DNA of 64,000 bases, from NCBI RefSeq assembly GCF_001043175.1, contig NZ_CP011494.1, positions 3,658,001 to 3,722,000 of the forward strand, given 5' to 3'. The stretch is from Marinobacter psychrophilus. GTDB lineage: Bacteria; Pseudomonadota; Gammaproteobacteria; Pseudomonadales; Oleiphilaceae. Position 1 is the stretch's first letter. Every line of letters starts with the position of its first letter. Of the stretch, positions 1 to 9,600 are shown one piece after another. The notes under the pieces were generated by a model. It saw only the letters and a list, made by a program, of their open reading frames with translations. It was not told where the DNA came from and did not search any database. A program made the translations under genes and the position numbers.

Positions 1-504
1 GATATCCGCAGCCGTAAAACGATCGCAGCAAATGAAGTCTTTACCTGCCAAGTGCTCATCCAGAAAAGCCATGAACGAAACCACTGCCTTGCCACAGTCT
101 TCGCCCCATTCTTGAATCGGATTCATGCGATCACTGAAATAACCGCTGGTGTGCTGGAAGCACATGCCCGTGGGCATAAAAAAGTAAAAATCTATCCAGC
201 GCAGCCACTGCTCAATCCGTGTTTTCTCCAACGCCGTGTCACCCAATAATGTGGGCGAATCGGGGTAGCTTTCTTCAAAATAACGGCAAATCGCCATCGT
301 TTCGGCCACCGCCGTGCCATCGCCCAATTCCATTACCGGCACTTTCTTGAACGGATTACGGGCGGCAAATTCGGGCGTCAGGTTTTCGCCTTTTTGCAGA
401 TCAATTTCGACAAATTCAGCGACGTCCAGCAGGCCCTTTTCCGCCATGAACATACGCACACGCCGTGGGTTGGGTGCGGTTTTTGTTTCGTAGATTTTTA
501 TCAT
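1..504 (-). CDS. Glutathione S-transferase family protein (partial, C-terminus beyond left edge)
   Basis: The first 168 residues are visible and the gene runs off the left edge. Translation from the ATG at 504 gives an N-terminal thioredoxin-like half beginning MIKIYETKTAPNPRRVRMF. It carries the cis-Pro signature KVPVMELGDG and the glutathione-contacting Glu in the following segment (TAVAETMAICRYFEE). The alpha-helical domain starts around residue 85. The usual family length is about 205-220 residues, so some 40-50 residues are missing. These enzymes conjugate glutathione to electrophiles or reduce peroxides in the cytosol; the substrate cannot be told from sequence. It is divergent from the solute-binding protein gene at 647, with a 142 bp shared upstream region. 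Confidence 0.85.
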   Translation of the reverse strand, partial: MIKIYETKTAPNPRRVRMFMAEKGLLDVAEFVEIDLQKGENLTPEFAARNPFKKVPVMELGDGTAVAETMAICRYFEESYPDSPTLLGDTALEKTRIEQWLRWIDFYFFMPTGMCFQHTSGYFSDRMNPIQEWGEDCGKAVVSFMAFLDEHLAGKDFICCDRFTAADI

Positions 505-646
505 TGAGGCGGACTCCAAAATATAATAACGTTGCTAATAACCTGTAAACGTTGGCGGGACGCTACGACTTCGTCAAGCGTAGTCGAATAACGACAGCAA
601 GCCAAACACACGCTAGAAACAAAATTCGCATCTTGGCCCAGCTGAT

Positions 647-1507
647 ATGAACAGTCGACCCCGGCCCCACGATCCCTATCTCCCCTTGCTGGCATTTTTG
701 CTGTTATTCATGGCGGTTGCCCAGTCTTCAAATGCGGATGAGCTGACCCCTCTGCCCGGTCAGGTCGTGCTCGCCGCAGATCCCTGGTGCCCCCACAACT
801 GCGAGGCCGGTTCAACCGTAGAAGGGTATATGGTGGACATTCTCCGCCAGGCCTTCGCTCTTCAGGATATATCCGTAAACTACGTCAATATGAGCTGGGA
901 GCGGGCTTTGCAACAGGCGCGGAGCCACCGTGTGGATGGCATTATTGGGGTTTTTGCCGGCGACGCCAGCGATTTTTTATTCCCGGAAGAAGCACTGGGC
1001 TACTCGGAAACAATGTTTTTTGCTCACCCAGACAGCCACTGGACGTATGAGGGCCTGAAATCACTGGAAAACCGGACATTGCTGGTCATTTCCGATTATT
1101 TTTACGCTCCGGGCATCTCTCAGTATATTAATAACAACCGCCACCAGCAGGATCTTGTTTGGGAACTTTCGGGAGAGCAGCCCCTAACCCGGGCCATTAC
1201 GCTGATTGGTCAAAAGCGCGCCAACCTGTTGTTTGAAGATCGCCAAGTGATGGCCTGGACCCTGCGTAAAAGGCCTGACCTGCCAAAACTTCGAAGTTCT
1301 GGCAACATATACGCTGCGCCCGTTTATGCCGCCTTTGCGCCGGCTCATCCCCATGCGCAGGCGCTGGCTCGAATTCTCAGCGATGGCGTGCGCCACCTGC
1401 GGGCCACAGGTGAACTCAAGCGTATTTATCAGAGCTATGGCTTGGGTGCAGACGGGAAAGCGCGGATGGTTTCGCCCGCAGGGGCGCCCAACAATAGCTC
1501 GCCGTGA
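647..1507 (+). CDS. Periplasmic solute-binding protein, amino-acid ABC (PF00497) type
   Basis: This 286-residue protein has a hydrophobic signal segment (LLAFLLLFMAVAQSS) and a likely signal-peptidase site near residue 30. The rest has the layout of a type II periplasmic binding protein of the polar amino-acid family. GYMVDILRQAF matches the early G-x-x-x-D-L segment and ATGELKRIYQSYG matches the usual C-terminal G-x-L-x-x-I-Y motif. No permease or ATPase gene is adjacent, so it may be an orphan or sensory binding protein. Many marine gammaproteobacteria carry such orphan members. The ligand is not identifiable. The ATG at 647 has only a weak ribosome binding site, so the start is moderately certain. 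Confidence 0.75.
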   Translation: MNSRPRPHDPYLPLLAFLLLFMAVAQSSNADELTPLPGQVVLAADPWCPHNCEAGSTVEGYMVDILRQAFALQDISVNYVNMSWERALQQARSHRVDGIIGVFAGDASDFLFPEEALGYSETMFFAHPDSHWTYEGLKSLENRTLLVISDYFYAPGISQYINNNRHQQDLVWELSGEQPLTRAITLIGQKRANLLFEDRQVMAWTLRKRPDLPKLRSSGNIYAAPVYAAFAPAHPHAQALARILSDGVRHLRATGELKRIYQSYGLGADGKARMVSPAGAPNNSSP

Positions 1508-1837
1508 TCACCAAAGCGCGCTTGGTTTACATTCATAAGCAGCGTCACAAAGTAGTCTTCCTAACTCATCAACGCGGGCGGACAAACCATTCGAGTAGTA
1601 GATGCCGATATGCGAGTTGTCGACAAGGTCTCTGCCTCCCAAATCCTCCACAACCCATTTGCCACCCTGCAGCAAGCCGTCCGTTGTGACACGCTCTTAA
1701 TTGGCGTCCGGCGTGTTGGTGCAAGCGCTTCGAAAAAGCGTCGAACTGTCATGCTCAACGAACGGCACCACCGGGCCCGCGTGAGCCAAACCCGATGCGC
1801 AGCTTGTTTTATCCACCAGAATACAGAGACTCACTGC
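1508..1837. other. 330 bp intergenic region upstream of modA; possible decayed coding fragment
   Basis: No intact gene is evident. From about 1568 to 1695 the + strand reads as plausible protein (INAGGQTIRVVDADMRVV and onward) in the same frame as modA. An in-frame TAA immediately precedes it and no start or ribosome site is visible, so it may be a gene remnant or chance. I searched by eye for a ModE-type operator (two TATATA-like half sites) and for a molybdenum-cofactor riboswitch and saw neither convincingly. Confidence 0.3.
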
Positions 1838-2605
1838 ATGTTTACCTTTAATCGCCTGATTTCACGCTTCATTGCCGCTGCACTGCTGTTTTTTATGGCC
1901 AGCCTGGCCGGTGCTGAACCTTTACGCATTGCGGTTGCCGCTAACTTTACTGACACCACCCGTGACCTTATTGCCTTGTTTGAAGAAACCACCGGTCACT
2001 CAGTTGCCGCCAGTTATGGTTCCACCGGTAAGCTCTTCGCCCAAATAGAAAACGGCGCGCCCTTTGACGTGTTTCAGGCCGCAGACAGTGCGCGCCCAGA
2101 AATGCTCGAAAACAGCGGCAGCGCCGTTAGCGGTAGCCGTTTTACCTACGCCCGCGGCAAACTGGCGCTATGGAGCCCGGAGACCAACGTGTTCAGCGAC
2201 CCCGCAAGCTGGCTGGCCAGCGCTGACTTCAAACGACTGGCCATCGCCAATCCGAAAACCGCGCCTTATGGACTGGCCGCGCAGCAGGTGTTAAAAAACC
2301 TGAGCCTGTGGGATGCCCTGCAACCGCGTCTGGTGCGCGGTGACTCAATCGCACAAACCTTTCAGTTTGTGGCCACCAGCAATGCCCAGGCAGGCTTTGT
2401 GGCGCTGTCTCAGGTGAATGCCTGGCAAAACAGTAATGGCACACTGTGGGTGGTACCTCAACAGATGTACGCACCCATCGACCAGCAAGCGGTTTTGCTT
2501 AGTCATGGCAAAGACAAACCTGTTGCCCGCCAATGGCTGGATTTTTTACGCAGCCCGCAGGCGCTGAACCTTATGAAAGACGACGGTTACGACATTGCCG
2601 ACTGA
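1838..2605 (+). CDS. modA: Molybdate ABC transporter, periplasmic binding protein ModA
   Basis: ModA captures molybdate (or tungstate) in the periplasm and delivers it to ModB. The 255-residue product starts at the ATG at 1838. An open frame extends upstream to 1610, but only the later start yields a signal peptide (AAALLFFMASLAGAEPL). Family features are the start of the mature protein (LRIAVAANFTD), the oxyanion-binding serine segment SYGSTGKL, and DVFQAADSARPEML. TAPYGLAAQQVL lies in the second lobe. It is the first gene of modABC, 21 bp from modB. Confidence 0.95.
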   Translation: MFTFNRLISRFIAAALLFFMASLAGAEPLRIAVAANFTDTTRDLIALFEETTGHSVAASYGSTGKLFAQIENGAPFDVFQAADSARPEMLENSGSAVSGSRFTYARGKLALWSPETNVFSDPASWLASADFKRLAIANPKTAPYGLAAQQVLKNLSLWDALQPRLVRGDSIAQTFQFVATSNAQAGFVALSQVNAWQNSNGTLWVVPQQMYAPIDQQAVLLSHGKDKPVARQWLDFLRSPQALNLMKDDGYDIAD

Positions 2606-2626
2606 CGCAAACACAGGCCCGTAACG

Positions 2627-3307
2627 ATGATGGAAACTTACTGGGAGCCAGTGTGGCTGACCCTGAAACTGGCGACCATGACCACCTTGATACTGGCGGT
2701 GGTGGGCACGCCCATTGCCTGGTGGCTGGCCCGCAGCCAACACTGGCTACGCCAGCCGATCGCTGCTGTGGTGGCACTACCGCTGGTACTGCCGCCTACC
2801 GTTCTGGGGTTCTATTTATTGCTGCTGTTGGGCCCTAAAGGCGTTGTAGGGCAACTTACCGAACAGCTGGGCCTTGGGCTACTGCCGTTCACTTTTGAGG
2901 GTTTGGTGGTAGCGTCTGTGATTTCCTCACTGCCGTTTACAGTGCAACCCCTGCAAAACGCCTTTATCGGCATAAACAATCAGCTTCTGGAAGTGGCCGC
3001 TACGCTACGAGCTTCGCCCATGGACCGATTCATCACCGTGGTGATACCACTGGCCCGCCCGGGATTTTTGACCGCCGCCGTACTCACCTTTGCCCACACT
3101 ATTGGCGAATTTGGCGTGATACTGATGATTGGCGGCAATATCCCGGGGGAAACCAAAGTGTTATCAGTGGCCATTTACGACCACGTTGAAGCCATCGAAT
3201 ACACCCAGGCCCACTGGCTCGCCGGCGGTATGGTGGTGTTCTCGTTTGTGGTGTTGGTGGCGCTGTATTCGCTGAATGGCCGCGTGCACTCGGGGATGAT
3301 GAAATGA
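2627..3307 (+). CDS. modB: Molybdate ABC transporter permease ModB
   Basis: This 226-residue inner-membrane permease forms the channel of the molybdate importer. Five or so hydrophobic spans are visible, starting with LKLATMTTLILAVVGTPIAWW. The EAA loop that docks the ATPase is EVAATLRASPMDRFITVVIPL (about residues 123-143). HTIGEFGVILMIGGNIPGE is the characteristic ModB/CysT-family segment. The stop codon overlaps the modC start by 4 bp (ATGA), indicating translational coupling. Confidence 0.95.
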   Translation: MMETYWEPVWLTLKLATMTTLILAVVGTPIAWWLARSQHWLRQPIAAVVALPLVLPPTVLGFYLLLLLGPKGVVGQLTEQLGLGLLPFTFEGLVVASVISSLPFTVQPLQNAFIGINNQLLEVAATLRASPMDRFITVVIPLARPGFLTAAVLTFAHTIGEFGVILMIGGNIPGETKVLSVAIYDHVEAIEYTQAHWLAGGMVVFSFVVLVALYSLNGRVHSGMMK

Positions 3308-4386
3308 GCGCAAATAATACGATATTTGCGCGCTTTCACTGCCACATTGGTGACTTTACGCTGAAGGTGAATCTGAATTTGCCGGGCAGCGGATTAACGG
3401 CGCTGTTCGGGCACTCTGGCTGCGGTAAAACCACCCTGTTACGCTGCATTGCCGGGCTGCAACCGGCCAGTGGCGAATTAGTGGTGAACGGTGACACCTG
3501 GCACAACGCCCATGAAAGTCGCCCCGTGCATCAGCGCCCGCTGGCTTACGTGTTCCAGGAGACTTCGTTATTTCCGCATTTATCGGTAGAACGCAACCTG
3601 AACTACGGTTACCGCCGGGTGCCCGTTAACCAGCGCCGGATTCAGTTTGATCAGGCGGTGGAATGGCTGGGGCTGGCGTGCCTGCTTAAGCGTATGCCGC
3701 AAAAGCTGTCAGGCGGTGAACGCCAACGGGTGGCTATCGCCCGCGCCCTGCTGACTAGCCCGCAGTTGTTGCTGATGGACGAGCCATTGTCGGCTCTGGA
3801 CCAGGCCAGCAAGCGGGAAATCCTGCCCTACCTGGAACGCCTGCGAGACACCCTCGCTATTCCAATTTTGTACGTCTCCCACTCAGTGGCGGAAGTCGCC
3901 AGGCTGGCGGATCACGTTGTTATGCTGAACCAGGGGCAGGTAACGGCCAGTGGGTCTCTACAACAGACCCTGGCGCGCACCGATCAACCCTTTGGTTTGG
4001 AAGAGAGCGCAGCCATTATTCTGCCGGCCCGTATTACCACTCAAGATACCCAGTGGCATCTGAGCCTGGCGGAATTTGACGGCGGCCAACTGTGGCTTCC
4101 CAGCGAGCCGCGCATCCCGGTCGGCAGCGATGTGCGGGTTCAGGTACTGGCAAGGGATGTCAGCCTGGCGCTCAGCGCCAACCATGACCAGAGCATCCAA
4201 AATCTGATCCACGGCCGAATCGATGAAATTGCAGAAGAGATAAGCCCGGGCACGTCGCTGGTGCGGGTGCTGGCAGGCAAGACGCCATTTCTGGCGCGTT
4301 TGACCACCCGCTCCGTACACACTCTGGGACTATCCCCGGGCAAGCCCGTATGGCTGCAGATAAAAGCGGCGGCTCTGGCTGACTGA
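3304..4386 (+). CDS. modC: Molybdate ABC transporter ATP-binding protein ModC
   Basis: This 360-residue ATPase powers molybdate import. Walker A is GHSGCGKTTLL near residue 36, the Q-loop is YVFQETSLFPHL, the ABC signature is LSGGERQRVAIARAL, and Walker B is LLLMDEPLSALD. The switch histidine lies in ILYVSHSVAEVARLADHVV. A C-terminal TOBE/MOP-like domain follows from about residue 290 (VRVQVLARDVSLAL...). It overlaps modB by 4 bp. The gene ends 43 bp before the convergent crp/vfr gene, with only a weak 5 bp hairpin between them. Confidence 0.96.
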   Translation: MSANNTIFARFHCHIGDFTLKVNLNLPGSGLTALFGHSGCGKTTLLRCIAGLQPASGELVVNGDTWHNAHESRPVHQRPLAYVFQETSLFPHLSVERNLNYGYRRVPVNQRRIQFDQAVEWLGLACLLKRMPQKLSGGERQRVAIARALLTSPQLLLMDEPLSALDQASKREILPYLERLRDTLAIPILYVSHSVAEVARLADHVVMLNQGQVTASGSLQQTLARTDQPFGLEESAAIILPARITTQDTQWHLSLAEFDGGQLWLPSEPRIPVGSDVRVQVLARDVSLALSANHDQSIQNLIHGRIDEIAEEISPGTSLVRVLAGKTPFLARLTTRSVHTLGLSPGKPVWLQIKAAALAD

Positions 4387-4429
4387 TCCGCCCGATTGGC
4401 CAACATTAGAGCCAAGGACGCGAAACGAC

Positions 4430-5071
4430 TCAGCGAGTACCGTAAACCACCATGGTTTTGCCTTTTACCCGCACCAGGCCCTGCTCTTCCAGAGTTTTCA
4501 AGACCCGGCCCACCATTTCGCGGGAGCAGCCCACAATGCGGCCAATCTCTTGCCGGGTAATCTTGATCTGCATACCATCCGGATGGGTCATGGCGTCCGG
4601 TTGCTTGCACAAGTCCAGCAGGGTGCGAGCGACCCGACCGGTAACATCCAAAAACGCCAGATCGCCCACTTTGCGGGTGGTCTCACGTAACCGCGATGCC
4701 ACCTGCTCGCCGATGAAATACAGAACCTTTGGGTCCTGTTGGGCAATCTCACGGAATTTTGTGTAACTGATTTCCGCCACTTCGCACTCGGTTTTGGCTT
4801 TCACCCAGGCGCTACGGGAATCCAGGTTATCGAACAGCCCCATCTCGCCAAAGAAGTCGCCAACGTTCAGGTAGGCCATGATCATTTCACGCCCGTTTTC
4901 ATCTTCAATAATGACCGTTACCGAGCCTTTCACAATGAAAAACAGCGAGTCGCTCTTGTCACCCGCGTAAATGATGGTGCTTTTTGCCGGGAAACGACGG
5001 CGATGGCATTGCGACAGAAAATAATCCAAGTGTTTGGTACGATCATCAACAGGCTTCAAAATTGTGGCCAT
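4430..5071 (-). CDS. crp: cAMP receptor protein / Vfr-type global transcription regulator
   Basis: This 213-residue Crp/Vfr homologue is a cytosolic dimer that binds cAMP and activates or represses catabolic and other genes. The cyclic-nucleotide pocket is seen in [12 protein letters not shown] followed by [13 protein letters not shown]. The C-terminal helix-turn-helix is [20 protein letters not shown], with the recognition helix typical of Crp ([10 protein letters not shown]). The open frame extends to 5125, but the ATG at 5071 (MATILKPV) aligns better with known Crp/Vfr N-termini. It is divergent from the OsmC-family gene, with prkB beyond, the same neighbourhood as in Escherichia coli (prkB-yhfA-crp). 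Confidence 0.94.
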   Translation of the reverse strand: MATILKPVDDRTKHLDYFLSQCHRRRFPAKSTIIYAGDKSDSLFFIVKGSVTVIIEDENGREMIMAYLNVGDFFGEMGLFDNLDSRSAWVKAKTECEVAEISYTKFREIAQQDPKVLYFIGEQVASRLRETTRKVGDLAFLDVTGRVARTLLDLCKQPDAMTHPDGMQIKITRQEIGRIVGCSREMVGRVLKTLEEQGLVRVKGKTMVVYGTR

Positions 5072-5341
5072 GGCTTGCGCGGCACCTCCGTAGAAACGAA
5101 CACTGGAATATCCTGCCTTGATCATAACGCTTTTCTAACAGATTTTTCATCCCTAACGCACGCTAGCACCCTCTGAATCGCAACAACCGTTAGCCCGGTC
5201 AAGTTCAGGCTGTCGCTTAGCCTTCTGTCAATCATCGCCGATGCTGTCGATTCACCCGCTCTGTGCTAGCATCTTTCGCATTCGTTTCCATTGCCGTCCA
5301 TGGCGGAATTAATACTCAATAACACCTGCGGAGAGCCTGTG

Positions 5342-5764
5342 ATGAAAGCCACCATCGACTGGACCGGCGAAGTCAGTTTCAAAGCGACCAGCGCCAGCGG
5401 CCACAGCGTTCAGCTGGACGGACCGGCAGACCTCGGGGGCCAGAATCGCGGCCCGCGACCCATGGAAATGGTGCTGATGGGGCTGGGAGGATGTTCGTCG
5501 TTTGATGTTATGAGCATTCTGAAAAAAAGCCGTCAGGACGTCACTGCCTGCCACACCGAACTGAGCGCGGAACGAGCCGACGCGGTGCCAGCGGTGTTCA
5601 CAAAAATTCACCTGCACTTCGTGGTCACCGGTAACAATCTTAAAGACAGCCAGGTGGCACGAGCGGTGGCCCTGTCTGCTGAAAAATACTGCTCAGCGAC
5701 CATCATGCTGGCCAGCGGCGGGGTAGAAATCACCCACAGCCATGAGGTACATCAGGCCAACTAG
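5342..5764 (+). CDS. OsmC/Ohr family protein (YhfA-like)
   Basis: This 140-residue protein of the OsmC superfamily has the compact alpha/beta fold with a redox-active cysteine pair. The first cysteine is in LMGLGGCSSFDVMSIL and the second in LSAEKYCSATIML. Family members reduce organic hydroperoxides or bind small thiol-reactive ligands; this subfamily (YhfA) has no firmly known substrate. The start at 5342 (ATGAAAGCC) is preferred over 5291 because it matches the family N-terminus MKATIDWTG. It sits divergent to crp and convergent to prkB, matching the E. coli arrangement. Confidence 0.88.
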   Translation: MKATIDWTGEVSFKATSASGHSVQLDGPADLGGQNRGPRPMEMVLMGLGGCSSFDVMSILKKSRQDVTACHTELSAERADAVPAVFTKIHLHFVVTGNNLKDSQVARAVALSAEKYCSATIMLASGGVEITHSHEVHQAN

Positions 5765-5784
5765 TTTATCCACTTTGAACAGCT

Positions 5785-6651
5785 TCAGGCGAAGGTTTTC
5801 TGTGCGATCAGCCGTTGCACCATGGGCCGTACAATCAGCTCCATGGCCAGGCTCATTTTTGTACCGGGAATGGCCAAGGTATCGTGGCGCGACAACACGC
5901 TGTTGGGAATTACCTGTAACAGATAAGGAAAATCCACCTCGCGGGCGTCGCGGAAGTGAATCACCAGCATGCTTTCGTCTTCGGTCGGTACATCACGCAC
6001 CACGAACGGGTTCGATGTATCCACCAGAGGCACCCGCTGGAAGTTAATGTGGGTATGGGAAAACTGCGGCACTATGTCATGAACGTAATCGTTCATGCGG
6101 TTAAGAATGGTTTCAACCACCGCTTCCTGACTGTAGCCACGATTGTGAGTGTCGCGGTGAATCTTCTGAATCCATTCCAGATTTACAATCGGCACTACGC
6201 CAATCAACAGGTCAACGTATTGGGCGATGTTAAAGGCATCGCTGACCACGCCACCGTGTAAGCCTTCGTAAAACAGCAGGCTGGTATTGGGAGACAGGTC
6301 TTGCCATGGAGTGAAGCTCCCGGGTTTATTACCCTCTGCAACCAACGCAAAGTCATCATCGTGCACGTACTGGCGGTAGCGCCCGTTACCGGTCAGGCTG
6401 TAATCGTAAAACAGAGACTCTAGGCGGTCGATGTGATTGGCACCCAGAGCAAAGTGATTACGAGCACCGAACTGCCCTTTGGCCGCCAGACGTTGCATCT
6501 GCTCACGCGTATAACGGTGGAAACTGTCGCCACCCACCATGGCGGCGCTCAGACCCTCACTCTCGAACATGCGGCGAAAAATCCGGCCAGTGGTGCTGGT
6601 GCCGGCACCGGATGAGCCGGTAACGGCAATAATAGGATGGCGTTTCGACAT
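5785..6651 (-). CDS. prkB: Phosphoribulokinase-like protein PrkB
   Basis: This 288-residue P-loop kinase of the phosphoribulokinase/uridine kinase superfamily closely resembles E. coli PrkB. The P-loop is VTGSSGAGTSTTGRIF (about residues 10-25), followed by GDSFHRYTREQM. FYEGLHGGVV and GVVPIVNLEWIQKIHRDT are long conserved blocks, and FQRVPLVDTSNPF is near the C-terminal third. Despite the name, members in non-photosynthetic gammaproteobacteria do not imply a Calvin cycle; no rubisco gene is nearby. The physiological role is unclear. It is convergent with the OsmC gene (20 bp gap). Confidence 0.92.
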   Translation of the reverse strand: MSKRHPIIAVTGSSGAGTSTTGRIFRRMFESEGLSAAMVGGDSFHRYTREQMQRLAAKGQFGARNHFALGANHIDRLESLFYDYSLTGNGRYRQYVHDDDFALVAEGNKPGSFTPWQDLSPNTSLLFYEGLHGGVVSDAFNIAQYVDLLIGVVPIVNLEWIQKIHRDTHNRGYSQEAVVETILNRMNDYVHDIVPQFSHTHINFQRVPLVDTSNPFVVRDVPTEDESMLVIHFRDAREVDFPYLLQVIPNSVLSRHDTLAIPGTKMSLAMELIVRPMVQRLIAQKTFA

Positions 6652-6670
6652 AAACTACTGGTTTCCGCGG

Positions 6671-9600
6671 TTATACCAGGCTGTCAAGCATGCCGGGCTT
6701 TCCAATGGCTGTACCCTGAGCGTAATCCACACCTAGCTGAACTAGCAGTGCCAGCAGCTCGCGGGACTCTACCTGGGTTACAATCACCTCGCGCTCTAGA
6801 TAATGCGCCATTTCCACCATCGAACGTAACATGGTCTGATCGCTCTGGCTGTTGACGAGATTCGCCGTCAGCGCGCTGTCGATTTTCAACATGTCTACCG
6901 GCAGCGACCGTAGTGCTTGGAAAGAGTCTGGGCCATTCCCCATATTACCCAAGCAAAAACAGCACCCAAGCTCTTTCATTTCGCGCACAAATCCCGTCAG
7001 CGCCACCATATCGCGTACTGCCGAGGCTTCGGTAATCTCAAAACACAAACGCTCAACGGGTGCTTCAGGCTCGTTCAGCTTCTCGTAGATAAACTCCAGC
7101 AGCGCTGGGTCATTCAACGAATGCCCGGACAGATTGATGACAATGCCACCAAATTGCTGCAAATCATCTGCTTTGAGTTTCAACCAGTCGAGCATGGTAC
7201 CCACCACCCAACGATTCAGAGCCTGAATCTGGTCATAGCGCTCAGCCAAACGGATAAAGTCTTTACCGCCAACCAGATTGCCATCGTCATCGTAAACGCC
7301 GGTTAAAACATCGTATTGGATCAGCCTGCGGGTTTCGGGATGCAAAGGCATAATTTTCTGGCACCGCAGCGACAGACGCTCCTGTTGTTTGTCTTGCAGG
7401 CCGGCCACTTTGGCAACAATTTTTTGTTGCTGAGCCTCATCTGCAGGCGCCGGGCGATATTCCCCAACGGCCTCTCGCTGACTGGCGTTTGCATGCAGTG
7501 TTTGCTCGGCGGCTTCCAGCCAGAGCAAGGGGTTCAACAGTGTTTCCAGCTGCGGCACCAAAGCGGCGCCTAACTTCAGACCGAACGGTTTATCTCGCAG
7601 CATCGGTTGCAGCGCTGACACCTGCTGGCTTAGCTGGCGGGTCAGGGTCATGGCATCCACTGCTGGCAGCAATAGCGCAAATTGCGCGCCTGACAGGCGC
7701 GCAATCGGAGTGTCTTCAGCACAGCACGCAGACAAAATAGCCGCAACCTGCTGCAGCAAGTCGTTGCCCGCTTGCTCGCCGGCACCGTCGTTGAACTTAC
7801 TGAAGTTTCGCAGGCTCAGCCGCAACAGAGTTCGCGGCGTTTGCCAGCAGGTCAATTGCTGATCCAACTGGCGCTCAAACTCGCGCCGCTCCAATAAACC
7901 GGTAAGCTCATCATGGCTAGCGGCGCTGGCCAGCTGGTCATATACTTTGCGCACCATACGGTCCAGACCTTCGTCTACCAGTGGCCGCTGATAGTGTGGG
8001 TCGGGCACGATATAGCCCTGGCGCATCTTATCCGCCAGCGTATCCAGTTCCAGCTCTACCACCCGCATGCCCTGATGGTTCACAAACACCAAACGCTGGA
8101 AATCACGGGCAATCCACACCAGTCGAATGTAAACCGGTTCGTTAGACGGGTGTTGGTCACACAGCCAGTCACCAGTGTGCAGCGCTTGAACACGCTTGCG
8201 CCATCGTTGCCCCTGCTCGGGCAGAGTGCGCAGACGCGACGGTGCTGCGGGCGATTCCGGTATGGCCAGCACCTCCGGCGCCGATTTTGGATCGCGCACC
8301 AGAAACCGGCGCAGTTCGTCACGAATCTGGGCAGATGGCAAGTGACTGCTTGAAATAGAGGACAAACCATCCTGAATGGTGCGCAGCAACTCCGGCAGAT
8401 TAATCTCGCTGTGCGGATCTTTGGTAAACAGCACCAAGGAATCCACTACGCCCAGATAATCTTGCCATAACTCGCTGTTTGGCCCGTGGCGGATCCAGGT
8501 TAGCGACAGCAAATCACGCCAACCACCGGCCAGCAGGCTATTGAGCGCTTTTGGCACAATTTTACCCGCCAGCCGAGCCTGCAGAGTGTCTTCTACCGCC
8601 TGTTTAGACTCGGCGACTTTTTGTGCGCCCTCAGCAGCAGCCTTAACCCGCTCAACATTGCGCTGATACACTCTTTTCTGACGCTCAATCAGCTCTTCCA
8701 GCTCTTCCTCTGCACGCTCAAAGACACCCAGATCATGCTCAAAGCCTGTCACAATAGACTGAATTAACTCTTCCACCCGGCGTTGAATAACCGGGTTGAC
8801 TCTGCTGCCGCGACTACCAAGCTGGGCCAAACGGTTAAGCACGCCGCGAACCGGGCTTTGCTCGTCCTCAAAAAAGTCCGGGTCACGCATCACCACCTTC
8901 AGCACAGGAACTTCCAGTTGGCGCAGGTGGCGACGGGTGGGTTCGTCCAGTTTCGGACTCTCGTGCAGGCTTTCAAAAAAACGGTCAACCACATCCACCG
9001 CACCCTGCTGTTCGGTATCAAGTTTGCCCTGACTGTCTACGCGCACCTTGCTGACCACGCGTTCCCACAAGCTGGCGGCACTATCGTTGGTGGGCAAAGC
9101 TACAGTCTGCAGCTGCTGCAGCTGCTGCTGCAACTGGGCATTGCTTAAGGGCGAAGCGTTCGCCGGGAACTCATCGTCACGCACCTGGCTTTTCGCAGCG
9201 CGACTGCTCGCCAGGGTATTTAGCAGGCTGCGCACCGTGCTAAATGCGTGCCGTGCAAGCCGGGCGTGCTCCTGAAATTGGGCGGACTCCTGGTCAGAAC
9301 CGGGCTCTAGCACCGGGCGGAATCGGGCCGCCGCTTGTGGCTTTGTCTCGGACTCTACTGCCGGCTCCGTGGTGGGCCCTGCTATGGGCACAGCTTGCCG
9401 CTCAATTTGCTCGGCGGGCTTGCTCGCTTCAGATGCTGATTCGCTACGCTGCGTATCAGCCAGGTATTTAGTCAAGTCCAGGTTGGGCAAAACATCTTGG
9501 CGAATTAATATGTTATTCAGCTCAACATAAAGCGGTTCTAATTGTTGCAAAACAGAATATTCAAACACACCGAAGGTAACTTTTTCAACCTCGCGCGACA

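Noticed and set aside
557..600. Short inverted repeat (CTACG...CGTAG) between GST and the binding protein gene
   Set aside because: Only a 5 bp stem with an 11 nt loop; could occur by chance.
1508..1837. ModE operator or molybdenum-cofactor riboswitch upstream of modABC
   Set aside because: Neither the paired TATATA-like half sites nor the conserved riboswitch helices could be recognised by eye.
5785..6651. Phosphoribulokinase suggesting a Calvin cycle
   Set aside because: It is the PrkB type found beside crp in non-autotrophs; no rubisco or other cycle gene is in the window.
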